NCBI RefSeq assembly: GCF_009711445.1
Contig: NZ_SMMC01000190.1
Location: forward strand, 1-35,664
Direction of reading: 5' to 3'
Length of the DNA: 35,664 bases
Source: Curvivirga aplysinae
GTDB taxonomy: Bacteria; Pseudomonadota; Alphaproteobacteria; UBA8366; Aestuariispiraceae
The translations under genes were made by a program, and so were the position numbers. Shown piece by piece: positions 8,412 through 17,140 of the stretch; the stretch's first letter is position 1; every line of letters starts with the position of its first letter. The notes under the pieces were generated by a model that saw nothing but the letters and a program-made list of their open reading frames with translations, was not told the DNA's origin and did no database searches.

Positions 8412-9833
8412 ATGATCCAAATTACGGATTGTGATAGACATCTACGGAAACAGAACCTTCAGTTTCCTGAAGACGTTCGCAAAGAGCTGAGATGGGAAGC
8501 GATCAAAACCCTTAATAAGCGCTCCCTTCCTGGTATTTTATTTTTATATGCTGGGTTGGTCTATCTTGGTCTTTACATTCCCGTCGCCAAGGGGCTGCCG
8601 GATCTTTTCGCAAATATATTTATAACCGGCTTGATCCTTGTCACCATTCGCCTTGTGACCTCCTATATCGTCTTAAACAACGACAACATCAAAAATCTCG
8701 AAATATTCGAAATCATATTTTTCGTAAGTATTTCTGCTATTAGTCTGTATTTTGGTTTGGCGATGGCAGGTATCCTATATATTTACGGCTTTCAATGGTT
8801 TTCCTGGTTATTTTTCGTTTACCTCACCTGTGTAACAGTTGGTGCTTTCTCCTCCTTTTGCTTCTGGCGAAAATTGGCCCTCACCTATATCATCCTAGTC
8901 ATGGCGCCTACAGCTATTTCAACCTTCTTAATACCAAGCAACCATGGAAGCATAGTAGGTATTTGTAGCCTCCTATATACGATGTTCATACTTATTCAGG
9001 TTCGGATTTGGAACAAAGAATATTGGGATAATCGTATCCACCAACATCTCCAAAATCAGCGAACAGAAGAACTTGTAGAAGAAAAAATTATTTCCGATCA
9101 AGCAAACCAGACAAAATCCAAATTCCTGTCGTCTATGAGCCATGAATTACGCACACCGCTAAATGCAATTTTAGGTTTCTCACAGCTTTTACGCATTAGT
9201 CGCCATAGTGACCTAAATGAATATCAACAAAAAAATGTGGATCAAATCATTCGATCTGGTGAACTATTGTTAGGCCTCATTGATAGTGTGTTGGATTTCT
9301 CACGCATGGAATCTGGACGCACACCTCTAAATCCAGAAGCATTTTTTCCCAATGAAGTTATGAGAGAAACCCTTGAAATGCTTCGTAACAATGCAAGAGA
9401 GAGAGAAGTCACTCTAAATGGAAAGAGGCAATCCAACACAGGGATTTATGCAGACCGATTACGCTTCAAACAAGTCATGGTCAACTTAATGACCAATGCC
9501 ATCAAATATAACAAAAGAGGCGGACATGTTGAGTTTGGTTGCATTGATCTTCCCAATGGAAATGTTGAGATCTATGTGGAAGATACAGGTAAGGGCATTG
9601 CTAAAAATCAACTAGAGAATATTTTTGAACCATTTGAGCGTCTGGATGCTGTCAATTCTCAAATCGAAGGAACAGGCATCGGGTTAACCATAAGCAAAAA
9701 GCTTATTGAAACCATGGGCGGCAAAATCCATGTCAGTAGCGAAGAAGGTATTGGCAGTAGATTTAGCATTGAAATGCAAGCTGCGGATCCCGATATGATA
9801 TCTAAGGAAGGGCGACCCGTATATGAGATTTAA
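8412..9833 (+). CDS. membrane sensor histidine kinase without receiver domain
   Basis: An inner-membrane sensor kinase of 473 residues. Residues about 39-198 hold roughly six hydrophobic segments with short loops, so the sensor part is mostly within the membrane. A helical linker leads to the HisKA domain with H-box SHELRTP, phospho-acceptor His244. The HATPase domain follows with N-box (MVNLMTNAIKYN), G1 (VEDTGKGIA) and G2 (GTGIGLTISKKL). AGGG lies before the ATG. There is no PAS, HAMP or receiver domain, and no response regulator gene adjoins it, so the partner is unknown. Its 3' end overlaps the lipoprotein gene by 11 bases, which suggests co-translation. Confidence 0.92.
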   Translation: MIQITDCDRHLRKQNLQFPEDVRKELRWEAIKTLNKRSLPGILFLYAGLVYLGLYIPVAKGLPDLFANIFITGLILVTIRLVTSYIVLNNDNIKNLEIFEIIFFVSISAISLYFGLAMAGILYIYGFQWFSWLFFVYLTCVTVGAFSSFCFWRKLALTYIILVMAPTAISTFLIPSNHGSIVGICSLLYTMFILIQVRIWNKEYWDNRIHQHLQNQRTEELVEEKIISDQANQTKSKFLSSMSHELRTPLNAILGFSQLLRISRHSDLNEYQQKNVDQIIRSGELLLGLIDSVLDFSRMESGRTPLNPEAFFPNEVMRETLEMLRNNAREREVTLNGKRQSNTGIYADRLRFKQVMVNLMTNAIKYNKRGGHVEFGCIDLPNGNVEIYVEDTGKGIAKNQLENIFEPFERLDAVNSQIEGTGIGLTISKKLIETMGGKIHVSSEEGIGSRFSIEMQAADPDMISKEGRPVYEI

Positions 9834-10461
9834 GACCATGTTTCGAATTCTTGCAATTTCATCTTTACTATTGATTGCGGCTTGTGCGCGCTTGACTGGA
9901 GATGTCCAATCCTTCTCAGAAATCACGGAAGACGATAAAACAAAAAGCTTAATCGTACAGCCCTTTCCGGAAGAATTACGAAGTAGTCTTGAATATAAAA
10001 CCTACAAAGAAAAACTGGAAAACCATCTTTCCGAACAAGGCTTTCAAATCGTCCAAGATGAAAAAGACGCAGACCTTATTGCTTTTTTCAACTACGGCAT
10101 AAATGACGGTATTGAGATTAAAGATAATAGTTATGGTTATCCATCCGTAACATTTGGAGGTGGATATGGTTCAAGCGGTGGTGGACATGTGAGTACCCGC
10201 TATACCATTCCGATCTATACAACAGGTGCCAGTTCCACTCGTACCTATGACAGCTATACGCGCAAGATTGCACTAGATATCGTCGTAAAAGACAGCTTGG
10301 AAAACGAAGCAGGCCCCACTGTACTTTACGAAGGTCGCCTACGCTCCAAAGGCCGATGCGGCGTTCTCTCCGAAGTGATGGATGAAATGCTCTCCCTCCT
10401 CTTTGAGAAATTCCCAGATCAAAGCGGAAAGGCCTCCATCAAACAGGAGGCTGATTGTTAG
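9823..10461 (+). CDS. DUF4136-like lipoprotein
   Basis: A 212-residue predicted lipoprotein. A basic N-terminus and hydrophobic stretch lead to the lipobox LIAAC with Cys21, so the mature protein is probably anchored in the outer or inner membrane facing the periplasm. The body has the DUF4136-like pattern: a YKTYKEKLENHLSEQGF segment, then DADLIAFFNYGI, then a glycine-rich stretch and a charged C-terminal helix. Function is unknown. The start at 9823 follows AAGGAAGGG and overlaps the kinase gene. A second ATG at 9838 would leave a shorter signal peptide. The stop codon overlaps that of the convergent tetR gene. Confidence 0.75.
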   Translation: MRFKTMFRILAISSLLLIAACARLTGDVQSFSEITEDDKTKSLIVQPFPEELRSSLEYKTYKEKLENHLSEQGFQIVQDEKDADLIAFFNYGINDGIEIKDNSYGYPSVTFGGGYGSSGGGHVSTRYTIPIYTTGASSTRTYDSYTRKIALDIVVKDSLENEAGPTVLYEGRLRSKGRCGVLSEVMDEMLSLLFEKFPDQSGKASIKQEADC

Positions 10462-11021
10462 GAAGATTGGCAAACCACTAAAATATTTGCCTTTAATACG
10501 GACAAATATTCATCTAGATGGCCCCGACTTTTAGCTTCCATTTTGATGAATGACAGTGAAATCATAATAAAGTCGGCATAAGTTTCAATATCCAAACCAT
10601 TTGCCTCAATTGGCGCCTTATAGGGTGATAGCAAATTGATTACTTCTTGAGTTAGCAACTTAATCGCCTCAGCCTTTTCTTTAGCAACAATCTCCACCAC
10701 ACCACTCAGGATATCTTTTGCATCTGGCAGGTTAGCTACCATCTCATAAGATTGTATCGCATAGACATTAAAAACTACATCCAATTGATCTGACAGTTTT
10801 TCTGATCCATAGGCATTTTGTTGAATTTCTTCCAACATCTGCGCCATGACGTATCGTGTTGTTCCACGCAAAACATCATTCTTATTCTTGTATAAATTAT
10901 ACAAAGTTTGGCGAACGACACCTGCTTCCTCAGCAATATCATTCATTGTTGTGCGTTTAACACCATAGCGTGACAGGACCCGAATTGCGGCTTCGATAAT
11001 TTCGATTTCATTTTTTTTCAT
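10458..11021 (-). CDS. TetR-family transcriptional regulator
   Basis: 187 residues. The N-terminal TetR helix-turn-helix is clear: AAIRVLSRYGVKRTTMNDIA, then EEAGVVRQTLYNLYKNKNDVL. The C-terminal two-thirds is a helical ligand domain without recognisable ligand residues. The gene is divergent from the short-chain dehydrogenase gene, the usual arrangement for a local repressor of itself and its neighbour. No clear ribosome site precedes the ATG. A -35-like TTGACA on the minus strand (11055-11050) would place transcription start very near the start codon, so a leaderless message is possible. Confidence 0.9.
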   Translation of the reverse strand: MKKNEIEIIEAAIRVLSRYGVKRTTMNDIAEEAGVVRQTLYNLYKNKNDVLRGTTRYVMAQMLEEIQQNAYGSEKLSDQLDVVFNVYAIQSYEMVANLPDAKDILSGVVEIVAKEKAEAIKLLTQEVINLLSPYKAPIEANGLDIETYADFIMISLSFIKMEAKSRGHLDEYLSVLKANILVVCQSS

Positions 11022-11030
11022 AGGGACATA

Positions 11031-11080
11031 TTGACAAAATATGCCTAAATGTCAATATAGACAAAATTACATTATTTGTC
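11031..11080. promoter_or_regulatory. two operator-like inverted repeats between tetR and the SDR gene
   Basis: The first repeat is TTGACA (11031-11036) with TGTCAA (11050-11055), spacer 13. The second is GACAAA (11060-11065) with TTTGTC (11075-11080), spacer 9. Both share the GACAAAAT element. The outer arms of the first repeat are also perfect -35 hexamers, one on each strand, so a bound repressor would block both divergent promoters. That reading is inference from position and symmetry. Confidence 0.6.
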
Positions 11081-11113
11081 CAAATGATGAGGTTAACTTG
11101 AGAGGAAATTACT

Positions 11114-12031
11114 ATGGCGAAACAGACCCGAGTGAAACTAAATTGGAATGCCGAAAATATCCCTGACCAGTCAGGACGCAGAGTTATAATTACGGGTGCT
11201 GCTACAGGCCTTGGTAAAGAAACAGCACGTGTATTAGCAAGCAAGAATGCCGAAGTGATCATTGCCGCAAGAAATAAAGCAAAAGCTCATAAGGCAATCG
11301 ACGACATTCATCGCGATTTTCCAAAGGCAAATGTAACTTTCCGACAGTTAGACCTTGCCGACTTAGCATCCGTTAAATCTTTTGCTAACGGCATTATCGC
11401 TGATTTTAATGAATTAGATGTGTTAATTAACAATGCTGGCATCATGATGTGCCCGAAAGCAACCACGAAGGATGGCAATGAGATTCAAATGGGAACAAAC
11501 CATTTTGGTCACTTCGCCCTAACAGGACAGTTATTACCCCTATTAGAAAAAGCAGAAGATTCCCGCATCGTAATTCTTTCAAGTATAGCCCATAAGATGA
11601 GCAAGATTGACTTGGATGATATCAATTGGGAAAAACGAAAATATAACACCAATATGGCTTATTATGACAGTAAACTTGCCGATCAACTTTTTGCCCATGA
11701 GTTAAATCGTAAGCTTGCCGATCGTCCTAATGCGCCTATGGTTACAATCGCCCACCCCGGCTGGACTGCTACTGATCTACAACGTCACAATGGTTTGGTT
11801 CGTTTCCTGAATATTTTCTTTGCCCAACAACCTAAAGATGGCGTTCTCCCAACCTTGCGTGCTGGTTTCGACAAAGATACAAAATCCGGCGACTTCTTTG
11901 GCCCTTCTGGCGCATTTGAAATGAAAGGACCACCCGTCAAAGTAAAAGCCACCAAGCAAGCTAATGACCTTGGCCTTGCTAAACGTCTCTGGACCATTTC
12001 AGAAGATCTAACAGGCATTCATTTCGCTTAG
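11114..12031 (+). CDS. short-chain dehydrogenase/reductase (retinol dehydrogenase/WWOX-like)
   Basis: A 305-residue NAD(P)-dependent oxidoreductase of the classical short-chain dehydrogenase fold. The cofactor motif TGAATGLG is near residue 27. The structural LINNAG is present, the catalytic Ser lies in VILSSIAH, and YYDSK supplies the Tyr-xxx-Lys pair. The closest remembered subgroup is the retinol-dehydrogenase/WWOX/protochlorophyllide-reductase-like set (TNHFGHFALTGQLLPLL). The substrate cannot be told. GAGGA lies about 8 bases before the ATG. It is probably controlled by the divergent TetR regulator through the repeats at 11031-11080. Confidence 0.9.
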   Translation: MAKQTRVKLNWNAENIPDQSGRRVIITGAATGLGKETARVLASKNAEVIIAARNKAKAHKAIDDIHRDFPKANVTFRQLDLADLASVKSFANGIIADFNELDVLINNAGIMMCPKATTKDGNEIQMGTNHFGHFALTGQLLPLLEKAEDSRIVILSSIAHKMSKIDLDDINWEKRKYNTNMAYYDSKLADQLFAHELNRKLADRPNAPMVTIAHPGWTATDLQRHNGLVRFLNIFFAQQPKDGVLPTLRAGFDKDTKSGDFFGPSGAFEMKGPPVKVKATKQANDLGLAKRLWTISEDLTGIHFA

Positions 12032-12081
12032 CCTATATCCCGACTTGTCTGGGGTTCCCCTCTTCCCATTCCTTCTCGAAC

Positions 12082-12116
12082 CCAAACAAAAGCCCCGCAG
12101 AATTCTGCAGGGCCTT
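12082..12116 (-). terminator. rho-independent terminator after gatB
   Basis: A hairpin centred on the perfect palindrome GCAGAATTCTGC (12097-12108) is extended by GGGC/GCCC arms with one mismatch. Read on the minus strand it is followed by CTTTTGTTTG, so it ends the gatCAB operon. It may also act on the convergent dehydrogenase transcript. Confidence 0.75.
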
Positions 12117-12144
12117 GTTACTTTTTTGGAAGAAAGTCGCAGGA

Positions 12145-13602
12145 TTAACCAGCCAGTTTCTCTTTCAAGATTTTATTAACTACGCCCGGGTTGGCTTTGC
12201 CTTGGGAGGCTTTCATGGTTTGACCAACGAACCAGCCGATAAGCTTTTCGTTACCACCACGATATTGTTCAACCTGACCCGGATTATTGGCAATAAGATC
12301 ATCAATGATAGCTTCAATAGCACCTGTGTCGGTGATCTGTTTTAAGCCTTTTTCTTCAACGATGTCTTTCGCCATTTTACCGGTAGAGAACATGTCGTCG
12401 AAAACGTCTTTCGCGATTTTACCGGAAATGGTGTCATCTTTAATCAAGCCAACCAATTGACCCAGATTTTCAGGTGTCACAGGGCTGTCTGTGATAGACA
12501 TATCCGCCTTGTTCAAACGACCAAATAATTCAGAGATCACCCAGTTCGCTGTTAGTTTTGGATCACCGCCTGCATCTACAGCCTGCTCATAATAAGCAGA
12601 GTTTTCTGTTTCTGCAGTCAATACACCCGCATCATATGCAGGCAGACCAAAATCGCTGATGAAACGGTTTTTCTTCACATCTGGAAGTTCCGGCAAGTCT
12701 GCCGCCAATTCATCCACCCAAGCTTGTTCCAGAATAACTGGCAACAAATCTGGATCTGGGAAGTAGCGATAGTCATGCGCGTCTTCTTTGGAACGCATGG
12801 AACGTGTGATGCCTTTTGCTGTATCGAATAGGCGTGTTTCCTGATCGATGGAGCCGCCTTCTTCAAGGATTTGAACTTGGCGTTTTGCTTCAAACTCAAT
12901 CGCTTGTTTCATGAAACGAAGGGAGTTCAGGTTTTTGATCTCACAACGTGTACCATATTCATCACCCGGCTTACGCACAGATACGTTAACGTCTGCACGC
13001 ATAGAACCTTCGGCCATGTTACCATCACAAGAACCAATGCAGCGCACGATGGAACGAATCTTTGAAACATAAGCAGCTGCTTCTTCAGGGCTGCGCATAT
13101 CTGGATCAGATACGATTTCCATCAAGCATACACCGGAACGGTTCAAGTCGATGTAAGATTGTGTAGGATGTTGGTCATGGATGGATTTACCCGCATCTTG
13201 TTCCAAATGCAGACGTTCCACGCCAATTTCCTTTGTTGAACCATCTTCAAGGTCGATTGTGACTTTACCACGTTTTACGATTGGCTCTTCAAACTGGGAA
13301 ATCTGATAACCTTGTGGCAAATCGGCATAGAAATAGTTCTTACGCGCGAATACAGATTTCAAGTTAATTTCACAGCCCATCGCAAGGCCAGTACGCACAC
13401 CTTGACGCACGCATTCTTTGTTTACAACTGGCAACATGCCCGGCATCGCCGCATCAACGAGGGATACCTGTTCATTCGGGTCCGCCCCGAATGTTGTAGC
13501 CGCACCAGAAAATAGTTTCGCGTTGGAAGATACCTGCGCATGGATTTCCAAGCCCATAACCACTTCCCAATCGCCTGTATTGCCTTTGATCATATAGGTC
13601 AT
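12145..13602 (-). CDS. gatB: Asp-tRNA(Asn)/Glu-tRNA(Gln) amidotransferase subunit B
   Basis: This subunit binds and phosphorylates mischarged Glu-tRNA(Gln) and Asp-tRNA(Asn), which GatA-derived ammonia then amidates. The 485 residues fit the family. The N-terminus has the GatB core ([21 protein letters not shown]) and the [21 protein letters not shown] signature. A C-terminal YqeY-like tRNA-binding region ends in [19 protein letters not shown] purine-rich site (AGAGAAGAG) precedes the ATG. It lies 24 bases after gatA and is the last gene of gatC-gatA-gatB. Confidence 0.98.
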   Translation of the reverse strand: MTYMIKGNTGDWEVVMGLEIHAQVSSNAKLFSGAATTFGADPNEQVSLVDAAMPGMLPVVNKECVRQGVRTGLAMGCEINLKSVFARKNYFYADLPQGYQISQFEEPIVKRGKVTIDLEDGSTKEIGVERLHLEQDAGKSIHDQHPTQSYIDLNRSGVCLMEIVSDPDMRSPEEAAAYVSKIRSIVRCIGSCDGNMAEGSMRADVNVSVRKPGDEYGTRCEIKNLNSLRFMKQAIEFEAKRQVQILEEGGSIDQETRLFDTAKGITRSMRSKEDAHDYRYFPDPDLLPVILEQAWVDELAADLPELPDVKKNRFISDFGLPAYDAGVLTAETENSAYYEQAVDAGGDPKLTANWVISELFGRLNKADMSITDSPVTPENLGQLVGLIKDDTISGKIAKDVFDDMFSTGKMAKDIVEEKGLKQITDTGAIEAIIDDLIANNPGQVEQYRGGNEKLIGWFVGQTMKASQGKANPGVVNKILKEKLAG

Positions 13603-13626
13603 TGCAATTCTCTTCTCTTTAATCTC

Positions 13627-15105
13627 TTAACCAGCCATGAATTGAGGTTTTGCCTCAAATCCAGCAGCTTGTTCCAGCGCGAAGGCTGTACGTAACACAG
13701 TTTCCTCATCAAATGGCTTACCCACCAATTGCAAACCAAGTGGCAAGCCATTGCTGTCCAAACCAGCAGGTACAGAAATACCCGGCAAGCCTGCCAAGTT
13801 TGCTGTCACTGTGAATACGTCATTCAGATACATGGAAAGCGGATCGCTATTCTCACCTTTTGCAAATGCCGCAGAAGGTGTGGAAGGTGTTAACAACACA
13901 TCGCAAGATTTCCATGCATTGTTAAAATCTTCGGCGATACGTGTACGTACTTTTTGTGCTTTCAAATAATAGGCATCATAGTAACCCGCAGAAAGTACAT
14001 AAGCACCAATCATCACACGACGTTTTACTTCGTCACCAAAGCCTGCCGCGCGGGTTTTCTCATACATATCATCCAGACTGTCGCCTTCATCACAAACACG
14101 AAGACCGTAACGAACACCATCGTAACGAGACAGGTTGGAAGAAGCTTCCGCTGGCGCCACGATATAATAAGCTGGTAGTGCATATTTTGTATGAGGCAAG
14201 GACACATCAACGATTTCTGCACCGGCTGCTTTCAACCATTCAATACCTTGTTGCCAAAGCTTTTCGATTTCCGCAGGCATGCCGTCCACACGATATTCTT
14301 TTGGAATACCAATGCGAAGACCTTTCACGCCATTCTCCAAGGAGGCTTCGTAATTCGGCACAGGCACATTTACAGAAGTCGCATCTTTTGGATCATAACC
14401 CGCCATTGCTTCCAACATGATGGAGGCATCACGTACATCGCGTGTCATTGGACCAGCTTGATCTAGTGAACTTGCGAAGGCCACAATCCCCCAACGGGAA
14501 CAACGACCATATGTCGGCTTAATACCAACGGTACCTGTCAATGCCGCAGGCTGACGAATGGAACCACCTGTATCCGTACCTGTTGCCGCTGCAACCGCAT
14601 GGGCCGCAACTGCCGCAGAAGATCCACCAGAAGAACCACCAGGCACCAAATCAGTGTTATCGCCTTCGCGTTTCCAAGGGTTAATAACATCACCATAGAA
14701 AGAGGTGATATTCGCAGAACCCATCGCAAATTGGTCAAGGTTCAATTTACCCAACATGGTCGCGCCGGATTTCCACAAATTTGTTGTTACTGTGGATTCA
14801 TATTGTGGTTTAAAACCATCAAGAATATGGCTGGCAGCAGTTGTCAAAACATCTTCGGTACAAAAAAGGTCTTTGATCCCCAAAGGGATACCTTCCATGA
14901 TACCGGCTTCGCCTTTGGCGATACGATCATCAGATGCCTTTGCCATTTCCAATGCTTTTTCAGGTGTTTCTGTAATAAAAGCATTTAATGGACGCGCCGC
15001 CTCAACAGCTGCGTTATATTCTGTCGCAAGTTCAACAGCACTAAATTCTTTATTCTTTAGACCTTCGCGTGCTTGGGCGATGGTCAGGCCTGTCAATTTA
15101 GTCAT
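13627..15105 (-). CDS. gatA: Asp-tRNA(Asn)/Glu-tRNA(Gln) amidotransferase subunit A
   Basis: The glutaminase subunit of GatCAB, which releases ammonia from glutamine and channels it to GatB. It is an amidase-signature enzyme of 492 residues. The Ser-cisSer-Lys triad is visible: Lys in PLGIKDLFC (about residue 78), and the serines in [13 protein letters not shown] and [19 protein letters not shown] precedes the ATG. Only 13 bases separate it from gatC, so the two are probably cotranscribed and co-assembled. Confidence 0.98.
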   Translation of the reverse strand: MTKLTGLTIAQAREGLKNKEFSAVELATEYNAAVEAARPLNAFITETPEKALEMAKASDDRIAKGEAGIMEGIPLGIKDLFCTEDVLTTAASHILDGFKPQYESTVTTNLWKSGATMLGKLNLDQFAMGSANITSFYGDVINPWKREGDNTDLVPGGSSGGSSAAVAAHAVAAATGTDTGGSIRQPAALTGTVGIKPTYGRCSRWGIVAFASSLDQAGPMTRDVRDASIMLEAMAGYDPKDATSVNVPVPNYEASLENGVKGLRIGIPKEYRVDGMPAEIEKLWQQGIEWLKAAGAEIVDVSLPHTKYALPAYYIVAPAEASSNLSRYDGVRYGLRVCDEGDSLDDMYEKTRAAGFGDEVKRRVMIGAYVLSAGYYDAYYLKAQKVRTRIAEDFNNAWKSCDVLLTPSTPSAAFAKGENSDPLSMYLNDVFTVTANLAGLPGISVPAGLDSNGLPLGLQLVGKPFDEETVLRTAFALEQAAGFEAKPQFMAG

Positions 15106-15118
15106 CTAACCTATCCCC

Positions 15119-15406
15119 TTATTCAACAACTTTAGGCACGGTGAAGAAGCCCATATTTGCATGTTCGCTATTTGCCAAAACACGATCAGGGTATCCACCA
15201 TCACTAACAACGTCATCACGCTGGAACATTTCATGCTCAATCGCAGATGTCATTGGCTCAACACCATCTGTATCTACTTCACCAAGCTGTTCAACAAAGC
15301 CGATGATTGTGTTTAGTTCACCAGCCAAAGGCTCCAATTCTTCTTCAGGCACGCGAATACGCGCCAATTTCGCAATTTTCGCGACTGTATTCTTATCGAG
15401 CGACAT
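15119..15406 (-). CDS. gatC: Asp-tRNA(Asn)/Glu-tRNA(Gln) amidotransferase subunit C
   Basis: A small subunit that wraps around and stabilises GatA-GatB. I start it at the ATG at 15406 (MSLDKNTVAKIAKLARI), giving 95 residues as usual for GatC. The open frame extends 24 codons further upstream without family similarity. GGAG lies about 9 bases before this ATG. Family features are KLARIRVPEEELE, the helix LNTIIGFVEQLGEVDTDGVEP and the conserved RDDVV. It is the first gene of the gatCAB operon. Confidence 0.95.
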   Translation of the reverse strand: MSLDKNTVAKIAKLARIRVPEEELEPLAGELNTIIGFVEQLGEVDTDGVEPMTSAIEHEMFQRDDVVSDGGYPDRVLANSEHANMGFFTVPKVVE

Positions 15407-15478
15407 CCGCTCCATCTCCATTTTCTTATGAGGCACAAAGTGCAAAATGATATGTGCAAGCCATATTGCCCGACACAT

Positions 15479-15635
15479 AAGTTTAAACCGTCGAGGAAAC
15501 TAACACCCTCTATTGGGGAACGCAACGCAAATACCATAATTTGATTTTGTTAATCATCACCTAAATTAACCATTTATTATATTTTTATATGTAAGGATGT
15601 CTCAGCTGCAAAACTTGGGGGAAGATTAATTACCT
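15479..15635. promoter_or_regulatory. divergent promoter region, gatC / PAS_5 gene
   Basis: This gap between gatC and the divergent PAS_5 gene contains no gene. It is AT-rich towards the PAS_5 side, with a GGGGGAAG ribosome site about 11 bases before the ATG at 15636. I cannot name specific promoter hexamers. Confidence 0.4.
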
Positions 15636-16073
15636 ATGAAGATCACAAATCTGGATAGTGTCCTAAAGTATTGGAAGGACAAAAAAGGTGAACGCCTCGC
15701 TCCTAGCCGCCAAGATATTGACCCCGTCGATTTCCCACGTATATGGCCAAATACAATCATGTATAAAGTGATCTACCCTAAGACCCCAGAGGAAAAGATC
15801 GATTTTCAGGTCACTCGGATGGGTGGAAATATTTCTAGTATATGGGGCTATGACCAAACAGGCTGCTACTTCAACGAAATATTCGTATCACCCTACAAAG
15901 AAAAAACCCGTGAACTTTTTGAAATTGCCATAAGGACGGCGCAGCCATCAATTGTCGAAACAGATGCAGGGTGGATGGGTAAGGATCATATTAAATATAA
16001 ACGCCTTACCCTTCCCTTATCAGATGATGGCCAAACCGTTAACCGACTATTTTTGTATCTTGTCTTTGAATAA
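15636..16073 (+). CDS. PAS_5-type PAS domain protein
   Basis: A single-domain 145-residue protein. The opening VLKYWKDKKGERLAPSRQDIDPVDFPRIWP matches the alphaproteobacterial PAS_5 pattern (LxxYW...R..PSR.DIDP.D.P..L). The later IDFQVTRMGGNISSIWGYDQTGCYFNEIF matches its FR..GT.I...FG.D.TG....E core. No output domain is attached, so it may be a free-standing sensor or adaptor. Its ligand and partner are unknown. It faces away from gatC and converges on the cytochrome c' gene with 12 bases between stops. Confidence 0.8.
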   Translation: MKITNLDSVLKYWKDKKGERLAPSRQDIDPVDFPRIWPNTIMYKVIYPKTPEEKIDFQVTRMGGNISSIWGYDQTGCYFNEIFVSPYKEKTRELFEIAIRTAQPSIVETDAGWMGKDHIKYKRLTLPLSDDGQTVNRLFLYLVFE

Positions 16074-16085
16074 ATTGGGCAGCTT

Positions 16086-16532
16086 CTAGTCTTTCTTAAA
16101 TTGCTTATGACAAGCACCGCATGTGCCGCCGATCGCCTTGAATGTGGCAATGACAGCATCTGGATCACCACCAGCATCATTTAAAGCCATACCAAGCTCT
16201 GACAGTTTGGTATTATAGCCTTTAAACTTATCCCATTCCTGCCAAATTTCAGGTAAAGCCTCACTTGGCCCATGAATAGAATCTTTAGGAAATTTAGAAA
16301 GCAAAACTTCGCCGGTATTTTGCTGGATAACCTTGGCTTGTTCTTTCACAACCTGACTATCCATTTCCTTTTGCCCCTTCACCATTGGAGCTAATGTTTT
16401 CATAACGGATTTTAGATTTTTCATCATATCCATACGCTCTTTCACAACACCCGTCGCCCCTTCATGGGCGAAAACTGCTCCGGCGATAAAAACGGCACTA
16501 ACAAAACTTGTTACAAATAGCTGACCACGCAT
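16086..16532 (-). CDS. cytochrome c' (periplasmic class II c-type cytochrome)
   Basis: A 148-residue exported heme protein. Residues 1-22 form a signal peptide likely cut after AVFA. The mature part is a four-helix bundle with the C-terminal heme site CGACH (Cys138, Cys141, His142) six residues from the end, the hallmark of class II cytochromes c. Near the mature N-terminus, VVKERMDMMKNL fits the R-xM helix that covers the open heme face in cytochrome c'. The family binds NO and CO and is linked to NO tolerance. That role is family knowledge, not seen here. It is monocistronic and divergent from ruvX. Confidence 0.92.
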   Translation of the reverse strand: MRGQLFVTSFVSAVFIAGAVFAHEGATGVVKERMDMMKNLKSVMKTLAPMVKGQKEMDSQVVKEQAKVIQQNTGEVLLSKFPKDSIHGPSEALPEIWQEWDKFKGYNTKLSELGMALNDAGGDPDAVIATFKAIGGTCGACHKQFKKD

Positions 16533-16648
16533 ATTCCTAATCCTCGTACGTTTATAATTTTCTTCTTATATAGAATGTCTTTTTTCTGAATGGAATAGAA
16601 AAGAATATTCCCGTTGCTTTTCACGCTATCGAAAGGCATAAGATCAGT

Positions 16649-17119
16649 ATGTTTGTAGAAGTTAAAGATATTGCAGGCCTCCTGCTACCGGGACAGACTT
16701 TATTGGGTCTGGATCTGGGTTCCAAAACCATTGGTATGGCGATTTCCGATCCGGCGATGCGCATTGCCTCCCCTATTGGGACAGTGAAGCGCACTAAATT
16801 CACGAAAGATATGGCAGAATTAGCCAAGAAGATTGAATTACATAATGTCGGTGGTTTGATTTTTGGTATGCCATTGAATATGGACGGTACTCAAGGCCCA
16901 CGCGCGCAATCCACCCGCCAATTTGCCTGGAACTTAAAGCATAACGGTATGGATTTACCAATTGCCCTTTGGGATGAACGTTTATCTACTGCGGCCGTTG
17001 AGCGTGTGTTGATTGAACAAGCCGACATGAACCGAAAACGGCGTAGTGAAGTCGTTGATAAAGCCGCCGCCTCCTATATCCTACAAGGGGCGCTCGATTT
17101 CATTATTGAGACTATGTAG
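16649..17119 (+). CDS. ruvX: RuvX/YqgF putative Holliday junction resolvase / pre-16S rRNA nuclease
   Basis: A 156-residue RNase-H-fold protein. LLGLDLGSKTIGMAISD near residue 24 carries the first catalytic Asp, LIFGMPLNMDG is the second conserved strand, and LWDERLSTAAVE and VVDKAAASYILQ supply the remaining acidic residues. The family is essential in many bacteria. It was first named a resolvase and later shown to act in 16S rRNA 5' maturation. AAGG precedes the ATG. It lies 21 bases before the AEC transporter gene and may be cotranscribed with it. Confidence 0.95.
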   Translation: MFVEVKDIAGLLLPGQTLLGLDLGSKTIGMAISDPAMRIASPIGTVKRTKFTKDMAELAKKIELHNVGGLIFGMPLNMDGTQGPRAQSTRQFAWNLKHNGMDLPIALWDERLSTAAVERVLIEQADMNRKRRSEVVDKAAASYILQGALDFIIETM

Positions 17120-17140
17120 CAATAACAAACAGATAAATCT

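Noticed and set aside
13941-14988. Long plus-strand frames opposite gatA
   Set aside because: They are His- and Arg-rich antisense translations of a well-supported gatA gene, with no translation signals.
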